Source of the DNA: Microcaldota archaeon
GTDB lineage: Archaea; Micrarchaeota; Micrarchaeia; Micrarchaeales; Micrarchaeaceae
Assembly (NCBI GenBank): GCA_021811435.1
Contig: JAJZOR010000004.1
Span: forward strand, 1 to 64,000
Direction of reading: 5' to 3'
Length of the DNA stretch: 64,000 bases
Shown piece by piece: positions 1 through 8,292 of the stretch. Position numbers and translations under genes: made by a program. The notes below the pieces were generated by a model. That model saw only the letters and a list, made by a program, of their open reading frames with translations, did no database searches and had not been told where the DNA came from. Positions within the stretch are counted from its first letter, which is position 1; each line of letters starts with the position of its first letter.

Positions 1-68
1 CCTATCTCCTTTTCTATGTTGTCTATCAGGGATATACTACCTAATGGTAGTGTTACGTTGTTCTTCAT
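1..68 (-). CDS. 5' end of an unidentified gene leaving the window
   Basis: An ATG at 68 on the minus strand opens a frame that stays open to the window edge, beginning MKNNVTLPLGSISLIDNIEK. Upstream on the same strand is a TATA-like AT run near 100-112, which supports a real promoter and start. Only 22 codons are visible, so no family can be assigned. Confidence 0.4.
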   Translation of the reverse strand, partial: MKNNVTLPLGSISLIDNIEKEI

Positions 69-126
69 ATAATCAATGAGAATACGTAACCTACCTTATA
101 GGTTTTTAAGAAGTGGCGAACTTAAG

Positions 127-729
127 TTAATAAGTTTTTCTAGGAAGCGTGCCGGCCAAATCCACCTCTACGACTCTGCCGCCTGGCGTTTCCTCCCTGA
201 ATATCTGGCTCTCGAACTTGTAGAGGCGGGAATCCGGCAGGGTCCAGCAATCCCCATGCAGGCCGGCCTTTGCGCACGTCTCGGACAGGAACGTGGCTTC
301 GTCCCATCCCTGCTCTACAGGGACTATGGGCAATAAAAGCCCGGAGTAAATCCCACGCTCTATTATAAGCCCGTCGCGCCCAACCTTTACCGCTTCCATC
401 CTCTTTTCCGGACGGCCTTCTATGACTGTGGGGCTCGATAGCACGCTTATCTCTATAGTGAGCTTACCAAGCTCTGCCGCAGATACCGGGTAGAAGCGCG
501 GATCCTCGAACGCGGCGGCGATAGCTGCCTGTGCTACCGAATCCCTTATTGGCGCGATCGCCTTGGGGAAGCCTATGCATCCCCTAAGCTCCTTGGATGG
601 GTATCTCTCCAATGTGACGAAGATACCGTTCATCTGGTCGAATCCGTCAGCCAGCTTTGGCTGGGGCGGTGCCTCCTGCTTTGGGCCGGAGGTGCGCAGT
701 TCTATCGCGCTCCTTGCTGCCTTCACCAA
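127..729 (-). CDS. AMMECR1 domain protein
   Basis: The protein belongs to the AMMECR1 family, which is conserved in archaea and eukaryotes and has no settled biochemical role. It shows the family signature LRGCIGF near residue 50 and the later GLLLPIVPVEQGWDEATFL block with the CAKAGL segment. The first standard start codon is a TTG at 729. However, the same frame continues upstream (to about 765) as GDIIKVYSLHAGEALVKAARSAIE, and the stretch SLHAGEALVKAAR resembles the usual family N-terminus. The real start may therefore be an unusual codon such as ATT at 762-765, or a base may be missing in the G run near 735-738. The gene is divergent from the RNase HI gene and the two share an AT-rich promoter region near 805-816. 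Confidence 0.9.
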   Translation of the reverse strand: MVKAARSAIELRTSGPKQEAPPQPKLADGFDQMNGIFVTLERYPSKELRGCIGFPKAIAPIRDSVAQAAIAAAFEDPRFYPVSAAELGKLTIEISVLSSPTVIEGRPEKRMEAVKVGRDGLIIERGIYSGLLLPIVPVEQGWDEATFLSETCAKAGLHGDCWTLPDSRLYKFESQIFREETPGGRVVEVDLAGTLPRKTY

Positions 730-825
730 TGCCTCCCCTGCATGGAGGGAGTATACTTTAATAATATCACCGATAAATTAGGGTTGTACCTCTTTATTGG
801 CGAGGAAATATAAAAAGGCGATGCA

Positions 826-1284
826 TTGGCTAACTTTTATGCCGGCAAATCCGGGATTGAAATTTATACGGACGGCGCGGCACGCGGCAACCCAGGTCCA
901 AGCGCGTCTGGATTCATAGTGCTGGAGGAAGGCAAACTGCTTAATGAGCAATCGGTATACAACGGACAGGCCACCAATAATTACGCCGAATACAATGCCG
1001 TGATTCTCGCCCTCGGGTGGTGCATTGAAAACTTCCATGAGCCAGGGTGCATTGATATAGAGCTTTATTCGGACAGCGAACTGATAATAAGGCAGCTGGC
1101 AGGCCGTTATAAGGTGAAATCGGAAGACCTCGCACCGCTGAATGAAAAGGCCGTAGAGCTGATCCACAAATTCAAATCCGTGAAGCTCAACAATGTGCCG
1201 AGAGGGAACCTGCACATAACCGAAGTCGACAGGAACCTAAACATCCTGCTCGACAGGCTGGGCCCTGGCAAAGGCGCCAGATAG
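826..1284 (+). CDS. rnhA: Ribonuclease HI
   Basis: This is a type 1 ribonuclease H, which cuts the RNA strand of RNA-DNA hybrids during replication and repair. The fold is clear: IEIYTDGAARGNPGPSASG carries the first catalytic Asp, NNYAEYNAVILAL the Glu, SDSELIIRQL the second Asp, and EVDRNLN near the C-terminus the last Asp region. At 152 residues it is the normal length for a stand-alone enzyme without an extra hybrid-binding domain. The start used is a TTG at 826, because no in-frame ATG or GTG lies before the catalytic core. The conserved part begins about ten codons later. A TATA-like run at 806-816 sits very close to this start, so the true start could lie slightly downstream. Confidence 0.93.
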   Translation: MANFYAGKSGIEIYTDGAARGNPGPSASGFIVLEEGKLLNEQSVYNGQATNNYAEYNAVILALGWCIENFHEPGCIDIELYSDSELIIRQLAGRYKVKSEDLAPLNEKAVELIHKFKSVKLNNVPRGNLHITEVDRNLNILLDRLGPGKGAR

Positions 1285-1326
1285 GCGCTGGTATGGGGCA
1301 GTGTCTGCCAAAACATTGGGCCAGTA

Positions 1327-1340
1327 ACATTTTTATATCT
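1327..1340 (+). promoter_or_regulatory. TATA-like promoter of the pilin-like gene
   Basis: An AT-rich box (atttttatatct) lies about 80 bases before the chosen ATG at 1416 and ahead of an 11-bp tandem repeat. Its form matches an archaeal TATA element. It is placed by inspection only. Confidence 0.45.
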
Positions 1341-1354
1341 CATAGCCCACTATC

Positions 1355-1376
1355 ATATTAGTACAATATTAGTACA
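1355..1376. repeat. Perfect 11-bp tandem direct repeat upstream of the pilin-like gene
   Basis: ATATTAGTACA occurs twice back to back (1355-1365 and 1366-1376), between the TATA-like box and the start of the large surface protein. Two adjacent copies spaced one helical turn apart are typical of a dimeric regulator site. The function is inferred from position only. Confidence 0.5.
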
Positions 1377-1415
1377 ACGGTGGAGCATACGGTGGAAAGC
1401 AGTGTTCACGGCACC

Positions 1416-3479
1416 ATGAATGTCCATTCCAAGGGCAGGATTAGGGGACAGGCTGTAACTGAATATCTGGTGACATACAGCTGGGTTATCGCCATAGTCG
1501 CAGTCATACTGGTCGCGCTTTTCGAGCTAGGCATATTCAGCACGCCTAACGCGCCAGGCGCATGCATAGCTAAAGTCGGGTATATATGTGCAGACCCAGT
1601 TTACACCGGCAACGGCATAACCTTCATTTTCGGACAGGTAGCAGGCCAGAACCAGTACTATTACGGCGATTGGGTGTTCGTAGCCTCCGAGAGCCAGCCG
1701 ATTAACAGCACATCGAACATGCCGCTTGGATTCTTTGGAGGCGCTGAACAAGCGGCCTCGGGGAGCGGCAACGTGCTTACGCCTGGGCAGACCATTGTTG
1801 TTAACTTTACCAACTTCGCGCAGGGCAACATAACCCAGAACCCTGCTGTCGGAACGTCGCTATACGGCAATGTGTGGCTCGGGTACTGCACATCGCAGCC
1901 TTGCAAACAGCCGGCTTATGTAGTCAAGGTAGCCACGATTTCAGTCCAGGCGACGAAGAGCGGCACTGTGAGCCCTTACGGGAACCTCTGCTCCGTCAGC
2001 GGCAAAACCCTGATCTGCACGCTCAACAATCAGACTATAACGTGCGTACTCAACGGCAATAGCGTGATTACGGGCTGCAACGTGCCTCCGCCCACTACGA
2101 CAACGGTTACCACTACGATATACAACGGCCCGACAACGGATATCTACGTCAATTCGACGGGGCAGTCGGGCATACCCGTTACGCTGGCCGGAACCGAATA
2201 TTTCACCAACACGACAGTAGCGATGCCTTATCCGCCTAACGCCGTAGTGTCGCTTAACTTCACGAAGACAGTTTACGGCTACTTCGGAGGCTCGAGGGCC
2301 AATTTCACTAATTCGACTGGATCGACGTGCACGTTAAACGGGAATGAGACGGTTACCATAACCCCAGGTTGCATGATAAGACTAAACTATGCGCAACAGT
2401 ATGAGTTTGAGATACTTGAGCAATTGGGATCAGGGATTCCGCAGAACACGACCGCTTATGGATCAATATCGCTTCTCGGAGGCAAGAATGTTGAATGGTT
2501 CAGCCCTCACACTAACGTAACGTTCTCAGTAGGTGCTAATCCGGGATATGCATTCACAGGATTTACCGTAGGGTACGGCAGCGGATATAGCGGCGCGGAC
2601 GTACAGAATCCGTACAAATACTCGAACGGCGGGTCGTTTTCGGAGGGCAGCTGCTGGCCTGGCTGCAATTTCCAGCAATCCTATTCGCCCTCGCAGTCGG
2701 TGTACCTTGGCTGGACGACTAGCGGCTGCGGAGGATGCGGCGGGAACGATTATTCGTATACCGTTTCTTATGTGCCTGCGCATGTGAACATGACCGGGGC
2801 AATAGTCGAGATAGCGCAATTTTCCAGGACGAACGGCTATCTGCCTGCAGGCGCGCACCAAGTATCTGTATCGTACAGCTATCAGAACTGCACTTATAAC
2901 TACACGCAGAGCAATAACAACTGGAATAACGGTTATAATGACCGCGATTACTACTACCTTTACTGCAATACCATAGCCAGCGGCACGGAATCTGTGCCGA
3001 TAACGACGTCCGCGCCTGTGGCGAACTGGTCCAGCGGCTTCGGTGATAACAGGATGTACTATTTCGGCAGCCCTGAAAGTTATTATTACTACTCTAACTC
3101 AGGCAATAACTACGGTGATTGGGGCATAACAAATGGCTATAGCGCTACTAATCTTACAATAGATAATGTCTATCCGTTCCACCTGAATGCCACGGAAAGC
3201 GCGGTCTATGCATCGATAGATTCGCAGGTGAACAGTTATATATCAAGCCATGCGCCTACTGGCCCTGCGCCGTCGTGGCCGCCAGGAGGCCACCAAACGT
3301 GGTACTCTTATTCATATAACTATTTGGGCGTGCCTACGACCCACGGTTTCGCGCTGCCAGGTAACCAGGAATACAGCTACTGGTTCAATTGGGGCAACTG
3401 GGGCACCGGCTATAGCAACAGCTACACTGAGGGGTGGGCGCAGTACGACGGCGGATATATTTACGGTCTGGGTTCGTAG
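1416..3479 (+). CDS. Very large class III signal-peptide (pilin-like) surface protein
   Basis: The N-terminus is a class III archaeal pilin leader. It has a basic stretch SKGRIRG, then QAVTEYL, then a long hydrophobic helix, matching the Q-x-x-x-E-Y cleavage context used by archaeal prepilin peptidases. The first ~180 residues resemble the small pilin at 55141-55725 (shared pattern ACIA..GYICA.P, then FGQ..GQ.., and a C....C pair before KVAT). After a Thr-rich linker (PPPTTTTVTTTI) come about 450 more residues rich in Tyr, Asn, Gly and Ser, with paired cysteines (GSCWPGC, SGCGGCGG) and many N-x-S/T sites. No C-terminal membrane helix is visible, so anchoring should be through the pilin helix. 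Start: the frame is open from GTG 1380, but ATG 1416 gives a normal leader length. It probably acts as a pilus tip or adhesin subunit (inference). Confidence 0.8.
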   Translation: MNVHSKGRIRGQAVTEYLVTYSWVIAIVAVILVALFELGIFSTPNAPGACIAKVGYICADPVYTGNGITFIFGQVAGQNQYYYGDWVFVASESQPINSTSNMPLGFFGGAEQAASGSGNVLTPGQTIVVNFTNFAQGNITQNPAVGTSLYGNVWLGYCTSQPCKQPAYVVKVATISVQATKSGTVSPYGNLCSVSGKTLICTLNNQTITCVLNGNSVITGCNVPPPTTTTVTTTIYNGPTTDIYVNSTGQSGIPVTLAGTEYFTNTTVAMPYPPNAVVSLNFTKTVYGYFGGSRANFTNSTGSTCTLNGNETVTITPGCMIRLNYAQQYEFEILEQLGSGIPQNTTAYGSISLLGGKNVEWFSPHTNVTFSVGANPGYAFTGFTVGYGSGYSGADVQNPYKYSNGGSFSEGSCWPGCNFQQSYSPSQSVYLGWTTSGCGGCGGNDYSYTVSYVPAHVNMTGAIVEIAQFSRTNGYLPAGAHQVSVSYSYQNCTYNYTQSNNNWNNGYNDRDYYYLYCNTIASGTESVPITTSAPVANWSSGFGDNRMYYFGSPESYYYYSNSGNNYGDWGITNGYSATNLTIDNVYPFHLNATESAVYASIDSQVNSYISSHAPTGPAPSWPPGGHQTWYSYSYNYLGVPTTHGFALPGNQEYSYWFNWGNWGTGYSNSYTEGWAQYDGGYIYGLGS

Positions 3480-3488
3480 GCGTGTTCG

Positions 3489-4376
3489 ATGGGAAGCCCT
3501 CTGTTAAAGCTTTTTGCCCTCATCAGCATCATACTCACCGTGCAGGTGGTTTCTTACTACGGCTATGCGGCTAACGTAACACATTATTCGCTGAATGTTT
3601 TGGCTAATTCGTCCCATTACAACGGAATAAAACAGGTGCAGGTGACAGGCACCATCTCTCCTGCACCGACGTCTTACAATACGATAGTCAACTTCTCAGT
3701 CACATCACCGCAGGATACCCAGATTTACGCTTCTTTCGCCCCGGTCTCGCCTAATGGCATTTTTAAGTCGATTTTTACGACGGGACTTTCGTCCAACTGG
3801 ACTAACGGGACATACGTCCTATCCGCGGTCTACTTTAACGCAACGGCGAACACAACATTTACATGGACTAAGTCAGCCCTTTCCGGCGGCAACGGCACGG
3901 CGACGCCTAAATATTCTATAACCAGCCTTGCCACCAGTTCGCCAACTTACAGCGGAATACAGAAGGTAAATATAACTGGCACGATTTCTCCTACGCAACG
4001 GCTGACAGGAGTCGAGACCGTATTTATAGAGGTGGTCGCACCAGGGGGGTTGCAGGCGGACTTTTACAGTGCGGTGCTTCTAAAGGACGGCTCTTTTAAC
4101 ATGAGCTTCATGGCGGGCAACGCATCAAACTGGATAAACGGTACCTACACCGTGGATGCGCGTTACATCAATGCCACAAGAAATACCACTTTCACATGGA
4201 AGCAGGCTCTGCCGCCGCGGCCGAAACCTGTGACCAATAATAGCTCCGGGGGCCAGACTCCGATAGCATCAAGTCAAGTGAGCATCAGGTACATAGAAGC
4301 GGCCGTCATAATATTAATCGGCATAGCGATTGCATTCTTCTTGAGGAAAAGGAGCGCTGAAAGATACACAGAATGA
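3489..4376 (+). CDS. Secreted two-repeat protein with C-terminal membrane anchor
   Basis: The family is not recognised by name. The protein starts with a signal peptide (residues 1-27, hydrophobic LFALISIILTVQVV). It then carries two related repeats of about 100 residues (about 34-131 and 142-240). Each opens YSL/YSI, has VxxTGTISP, then SNW.NGTY, and closes NTTFTWK. Near the C-terminus a Pro/Asn/Ser linker leads to one membrane helix (YIEAAVIILIGIAIAFFL) and a basic tail, so the repeats face outward. There are many N-x-S/T sites. The gene starts 10 bases after the pilin-like gene on the same strand, so the two are probably co-transcribed and the products may work together at the surface. Confidence 0.75.
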   Translation: MGSPLLKLFALISIILTVQVVSYYGYAANVTHYSLNVLANSSHYNGIKQVQVTGTISPAPTSYNTIVNFSVTSPQDTQIYASFAPVSPNGIFKSIFTTGLSSNWTNGTYVLSAVYFNATANTTFTWTKSALSGGNGTATPKYSITSLATSSPTYSGIQKVNITGTISPTQRLTGVETVFIEVVAPGGLQADFYSAVLLKDGSFNMSFMAGNASNWINGTYTVDARYINATRNTTFTWKQALPPRPKPVTNNSSGGQTPIASSQVSIRYIEAAVIILIGIAIAFFLRKRSAERYTE

Positions 4377-4412
4377 CTGCAACGGTCTGGCATGCAAAAT
4401 TGCAGCCGATGC

Positions 4413-5021
4413 TCACGACCAGGAATCGAATTCGTGCCGTTGAGGTTCATGCACCGATTCTTTTTGCCCGAATGTCAGGTAGGCAGTGTGCCAGACGCCC
4501 TTGGTTGAAGGCCTCATGCCCTCCTCCCTTACCAGCATGTCCCTTACTATAACCTCTATCGTGAGGATGTTGCCGAACTTGAGCTTTTCCATCTTTGAAA
4601 CGAATGCCTTGACTTGCTCCATGTGCGGCAGGTACCCGGCGACCAGGCCGCCGGGCTTGAGAGCCTTGTATGCGGGCTTGAGAGCCTTGTCCGAATCCGG
4701 CATGTCCAAAGTCACAAGATCGACGTCGGTCTCGGATATCCCCTTGGTCACGTCCGCGTTCTTTATCGCCAGGTTGTCCAGCATCTCGATTTCCTTGTTG
4801 CGCTCGGCAATCTTGATGAAGTCGTCCCTCACCTCATAGCTGGTAACCTGCTTGCAGACTCTGGCCAGCGATACGGCCAGCCATCCGCTCCCCGCGCCAG
4901 CATCGACGCAGATGCTGTTCTTGCCGACCCCGGAATACGCTATTATTATTCCTATGTCCTTCGGGAGTATGACCTGCGGCCCCCTCTTGAGCTTCCTGTA
5001 AGAATATGGTACCAGCATCAA
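4413..5021 (-). CDS. trmI: tRNA (adenine-N1)-methyltransferase, TrmI-like
   Basis: This is a class I SAM-dependent methyltransferase of the TrmI/Gcd14 type, which makes m1A at positions 57/58 in archaeal tRNA. It shows the SAM-binding glycine motif VDAGAGSGWLAVSLA near residue 40, the NADV segment, VTLDMPD for motif IV, and the family C-terminal block RPSTKGVWHTAYLTF. At 202 residues it is shorter than typical TrmI and lacks most of the N-terminal beta domain, keeping only the VILPKDIG part. Its ATG overlaps the topA stop by 4 bases (5018-5021), so the two are translationally coupled. Confidence 0.88.
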   Translation of the reverse strand: MMLVPYSYRKLKRGPQVILPKDIGIIIAYSGVGKNSICVDAGAGSGWLAVSLARVCKQVTSYEVRDDFIKIAERNKEIEMLDNLAIKNADVTKGISETDVDLVTLDMPDSDKALKPAYKALKPGGLVAGYLPHMEQVKAFVSKMEKLKFGNILTIEVIVRDMLVREEGMRPSTKGVWHTAYLTFGQKESVHEPQRHEFDSWS

Positions 5022-7279
5022 ACCGCCTCCTCTTCCACGACCTTCTTGGCTTTCCTCGGCTTCCCTGGCTTAGGTTTCGCCGACCTCTTCGTTTTCCTGG
5101 CCTTAGGCTTCTGCCCCTTTTCTTTGGCTTTCGGCCGGGACGCTTCCGCGCGCTCCTGCTCCTTGGGCCTCTCTGGCAGTGCGGTCTTCGCCGCTGCGGC
5201 CTCCTCCTGCGGCTTCTCCTCCGGCTTGGCCTGCTGCTTCGCGGAAGAGCTCTGCCAGTTCTTCTTGGTTACGCAGTTTGGATCGAGGTCCATCTCGAAC
5301 ACGCCCTTTGCCCTGCGTATGACCTTCACTATGGGCGTGTGGCAGTGCTCGCACACCTTCCCGGTCGGAACTATCTTGGCGTACTGCGGCAGTGAGTACG
5401 TCTGGGTGCATTTCGGGTAGTTCGCACAGGCAACGAACTGCTTGCCGGCCCTGGAATGCTTTATGACAAGGTCGCCCCCGTCGGCTATGCACTTGCCCAA
5501 TACGTTCTCGCTCTTCTTCATGCCTATCGTCATCGATTGCGATATCTTTTCCTTGTTCTTATCGAACTGCGTTATGGCGTCTACAAGCATCTGCTTGCCC
5601 TCGTCTATGACCTCTTTCTCCGTCTTCTCGCCTTTTACTATCCGCTCCATGTCCTCCTCCAGCTGCCTTGTGGTGGACTCGTCCACTATCATGGCTGCGT
5701 TGTCCTTGAGCGCCTGATACACGCTCATCCCGAAGCTCGTGACCGTTATGCTGGAGCCGTCTATGTAGCCGCGCTTGAACAGTGTGTCCACTATGGCTGC
5801 CCTTGTGGCCTTGGTGCCGAGATTCAGCCTCTCCAGCTCAGCTATGAGGCTAGCCTTTGTATACCTCCTCGGCGGCTGGGTCTGTAGCTCAGGCATTGAT
5901 AGGTCGCTGAACGAGGCGCGGTCGCCCTTCTTAAGCTGCGGGAGCTCGTTCTGCTTTATGGTAGAGTAGGTGTAGAAATCAAGCCACCCCTGCTTCAGCA
6001 CCTTGGCGCCGGTGGCCGCGTAGCGCTCCTCGCCGAAAACTGCTATTATCTTGGTGTTCTGCACCGTTGCCCATTCGGCGAAGCATGCTAGGAACCGCCT
6101 GACTATGAGGTCGTATATCTTCTCCTCCTCCACAGTGAGGCCCTTCGGCGATTCCCCTGTGGGGAATATCGCAGGATGCGCCTCGTCTATCTTCTTGCCC
6201 TCGTTGGGCCTGAATCTCCTAGACGCTATAAGCGCGCCTGCGAGCGCCGCATACCTGGCGCTCTTGGACAACTGTTCTATTATCCTGGGCAACCCAAGGG
6301 TGTACGGCAGCTTTTGGGACGTAGTCCTCGGATACGATATGTAGGACCTTTCATACAGCGATTGGGCCATGGCCAGTGTCCTGGAGGGGTCTATGCGGAA
6401 CACCCTGCTCGCCTCCAGCTGCAGGGACGTGAGGTCGAACGGCGGGTATGGCGGGACATTGCGCTCCGCGCCGTCCGCGCTCTCTATCGACCCATCGCCA
6501 GCCTTCGCCTTTGTCGCATCGAAGGCGGCCTGCGCTATGCCTTTATCGAATATGTCGCCCTTGACGTTGATGAATTCCGTGCCTGCTATGACTGCTATGA
6601 TGCGCCAGAAGGGCTTCGGCACGAAAATGGCTATCTCGCGCTCCTTCCTCGACAGCAACGCAAGGGTCGGCCCCTGCACGCGGCCTATGCTGAGCGGCAC
6701 CTTGAAGCCGGCTGACGAAACGGCGTTCATGAGCGCCCTGCTCAGGTTTATGCCCCATATCCAGTCGAGTATGTGCCTGGCCTCGCCGGCATAGAAGTTG
6801 TTCATGTCCAATGGCGCCATATTTGCGTATGCATCGAGCAGGTCAGGCTTGGTCGTTGTGGAGAACTTCATCCTCTTGGCGTTGACTTCCAGGGAGCCGT
6901 TGTTAAGGAATTTTATTATGTTCGTGCCTATCACCGTGCCCTCGAGATCGTAGTCGCACGCGTTTATGAAGACCTCGCACTTGGGCGCGAGGTCGTGCAG
7001 CACGTCCAGGTAGTTCTTCGTGTAGGCCGCGAACTTGCTGACCTCGTGGGACGGAGCCCAGCCGACGTCAAGGACAGGGTAGCCGCGCGACGTGCCTATC
7101 TGCCTTATGGTGAACAGGTGGCCGACGGCTGCAGCTATGTATATTGTGCCGTCCTTCGTGTCTATCCTGTAGTAGCTGACCCTGCGCGCATCCGCTATCT
7201 TCTTCTGCGATCCGTCGCCAAGCGCCAGCGCTAGCCTCAGCGCGACGCTGGGTTTTTCAGCGACTATCAACGTGTTCAT
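5018..7279 (-). CDS. topA: DNA topoisomerase I (type IA)
   Basis: A type IA topoisomerase that relaxes negative supercoils by single-strand passage. The TOPRIM domain starts at the N-terminus (LIVAEKPSVALRLA). The catalytic tyrosine lies in the block SYISYPRTTSQKLP near residue 315. The C-terminal part has two zinc-finger-like units. The first (GKCIADGG ... CANYPKC) shows three cysteines rather than four. The second is VCEHCHTPI ... DPNC. The protein ends in a tail of about 90 residues dense in Lys, Ala, Glu and Pro, likely a DNA-binding extension. It sits in a minus-strand operon behind a small membrane protein (18 bases away) and ahead of trmI. Confidence 0.95.
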   Translation of the reverse strand: MNTLIVAEKPSVALRLALALGDGSQKKIADARRVSYYRIDTKDGTIYIAAAVGHLFTIRQIGTSRGYPVLDVGWAPSHEVSKFAAYTKNYLDVLHDLAPKCEVFINACDYDLEGTVIGTNIIKFLNNGSLEVNAKRMKFSTTTKPDLLDAYANMAPLDMNNFYAGEARHILDWIWGINLSRALMNAVSSAGFKVPLSIGRVQGPTLALLSRKEREIAIFVPKPFWRIIAVIAGTEFINVKGDIFDKGIAQAAFDATKAKAGDGSIESADGAERNVPPYPPFDLTSLQLEASRVFRIDPSRTLAMAQSLYERSYISYPRTTSQKLPYTLGLPRIIEQLSKSARYAALAGALIASRRFRPNEGKKIDEAHPAIFPTGESPKGLTVEEEKIYDLIVRRFLACFAEWATVQNTKIIAVFGEERYAATGAKVLKQGWLDFYTYSTIKQNELPQLKKGDRASFSDLSMPELQTQPPRRYTKASLIAELERLNLGTKATRAAIVDTLFKRGYIDGSSITVTSFGMSVYQALKDNAAMIVDESTTRQLEEDMERIVKGEKTEKEVIDEGKQMLVDAITQFDKNKEKISQSMTIGMKKSENVLGKCIADGGDLVIKHSRAGKQFVACANYPKCTQTYSLPQYAKIVPTGKVCEHCHTPIVKVIRRAKGVFEMDLDPNCVTKKNWQSSSAKQQAKPEEKPQEEAAAAKTALPERPKEQERAEASRPKAKEKGQKPKARKTKRSAKPKPGKPRKAKKVVEEEAV

Positions 7280-7297
7280 GAAAACCAGGCAGTTATC

Positions 7298-7561
7298 TCA
7301 GCTTTTGGCCTTCTTGGCTGCGCGGCCGCGTGGCGGCCTGGATGCGGTATCGCCAGCCGCAGCGACATTATGCTGCGCGGCGGCTTCCGTTGCCGCCTCC
7401 CTTGACAGCATGCGGGTGTTCAGCAGGCCCACTATTATAGCAAGGGCTACGACGACATAGAATGCGATTCCGCCGCCATAATATATATAAATGACTATTG
7501 CGAATATTGCAAGTAACACTGTCGCAAGGGACATGCCCAGCTGGATTGACCGGTCGTCCAT
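7298..7561 (-). CDS. Small two-helix membrane protein
   Basis: The family is not recognised. The 87-residue product has two hydrophobic segments (about residues 8-28 and 31-47) and a hydrophilic C-terminal tail ending in a basic cluster (RPPRGRAAKKAKS). It is first in an apparent operon with topA and trmI. Its 5' end overlaps the upstream promoter region of the divergent transporter pair, since a TATA-like run lies at 7479-7490. Confidence 0.65.
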   Translation of the reverse strand: MDDRSIQLGMSLATVLLAIFAIVIYIYYGGGIAFYVVVALAIIVGLLNTRMLSREAATEAAAQHNVAAAGDTASRPPRGRAAKKAKS

Positions 7562-7580
7562 TTTATTACCGCGTGATTTC

Positions 7581-7937
7581 TTGAGTATATACCTAATTAT
7601 ATTTATAACACTTGTTGCGGCGCTTATCGCATCCGGCTCTCAGTTCCTCTACAAGAAGGGCATCAAGAAGGAGATAAGGGGCCTGGGGGACATCCTGGCG
7701 CTGGCGGAGAACAGGACTGTGGTGCTCGGCGGGGTGGGCTACGTATCCAGCCTTGTGATATACCTATACGCGATATCGCAGGCCCCGCTCTCGGTGGTCT
7801 ACCCGACTTTCGCCAGCTCTTTCGTCTTCGTCACGTTCATATCTGCTGCGCTGCTCAAGGAGAGCGTAGGGCGGTTGCGCCTGGCTGGCGTCGCGCTGAT
7901 ATTCATAGGCATAGCAGTGATAGCGTTATCGGTGTGA
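7581..7937 (+). CDS. Half-size (4-TM) DMT/EamA-type transporter subunit A
   Basis: The product is four membrane helices long (about 118 residues) and resembles a single EamA repeat of the drug/metabolite transporter superfamily, as in the ArnE/ArnF or small multidrug resistance proteins. Features are ASGSQFLYKKG at the end of helix 1, AISQAPLSVVYPTFASSFVFV across helix 3, and LKESVGRLRLAGVALIFIGI for helix 4. It lacks the EmrE-type acidic residue in helix 1. The start is taken as TTG 7581; the frame is open further upstream, but that part is hydrophilic and antisense to the 7298-7561 gene. It lies directly before a second half transporter and probably forms a heterodimer with it. Confidence 0.75.
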   Translation: MSIYLIIFITLVAALIASGSQFLYKKGIKKEIRGLGDILALAENRTVVLGGVGYVSSLVIYLYAISQAPLSVVYPTFASSFVFVTFISAALLKESVGRLRLAGVALIFIGIAVIALSV

Positions 7938-7943
7938 TTGGGG

Positions 7944-8291
7944 ATGGCCGGAACGAAAACAAGGAACCTGGCCTTCATCTTCGTAGCGACGCTTTTAGGG
8001 GCATTAGGGCAGCTGCTCTTCAAGCTCGCCTTCCTTCAGGCGAACCTGGTTATTTACGGTTATTTCGGGCTGTACCTTGGTCTCGGATTGGCTTCCTACC
8101 TAGTGTCGAGCGTCTTCTACTTCTACGTCCTTAGCAGGGTGCACCTGAGCTGGGCGTATACGATAGGGGGCATAGGATACGCGCTTGCAGTAGTACTGGC
8201 CGCCGTGGTGCTGAACGAGAGCGTCCCGTTGTTGCGGTGGATAGGCGTAGCCGTGGTCACGGTCGGCGTTTTCCTGGTCGGGCTCAGCTGA
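7944..8291 (+). CDS. Half-size (4-TM) DMT/EamA-type transporter subunit B
   Basis: This is the partner of the preceding gene. Four membrane helices carry the EamA-like pattern GALGQLLFKLAF in helix 1, SRVHLSWAYTIGGIGYALAVV in helix 3 and LNESVPLLRWIGVAVVTVGVFLV in helix 4. The previous stop codon ends at 7937, so the genes are essentially contiguous. The start is ATG 7944, or the TTG at 7938 immediately after the stop. Tandem half-size genes usually make a heterodimer with opposite membrane topologies. The substrate is unknown. Confidence 0.75.
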   Translation: MAGTKTRNLAFIFVATLLGALGQLLFKLAFLQANLVIYGYFGLYLGLGLASYLVSSVFYFYVLSRVHLSWAYTIGGIGYALAVVLAAVVLNESVPLLRWIGVAVVTVGVFLVGLS

Positions 8292-8292
8292 A

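Noticed and set aside
5442-7234. Several long plus-strand frames opposite topA
   Set aside because: They are antisense shadows of a clear topoisomerase gene; their translations are low-complexity and show no family pattern.
7491-7580. N-terminal 30 residues of the first half transporter from ATG 7491
   Set aside because: This part is hydrophilic, antisense to another gene and unlike EamA halves, which begin at helix 1 just after TTG 7581.
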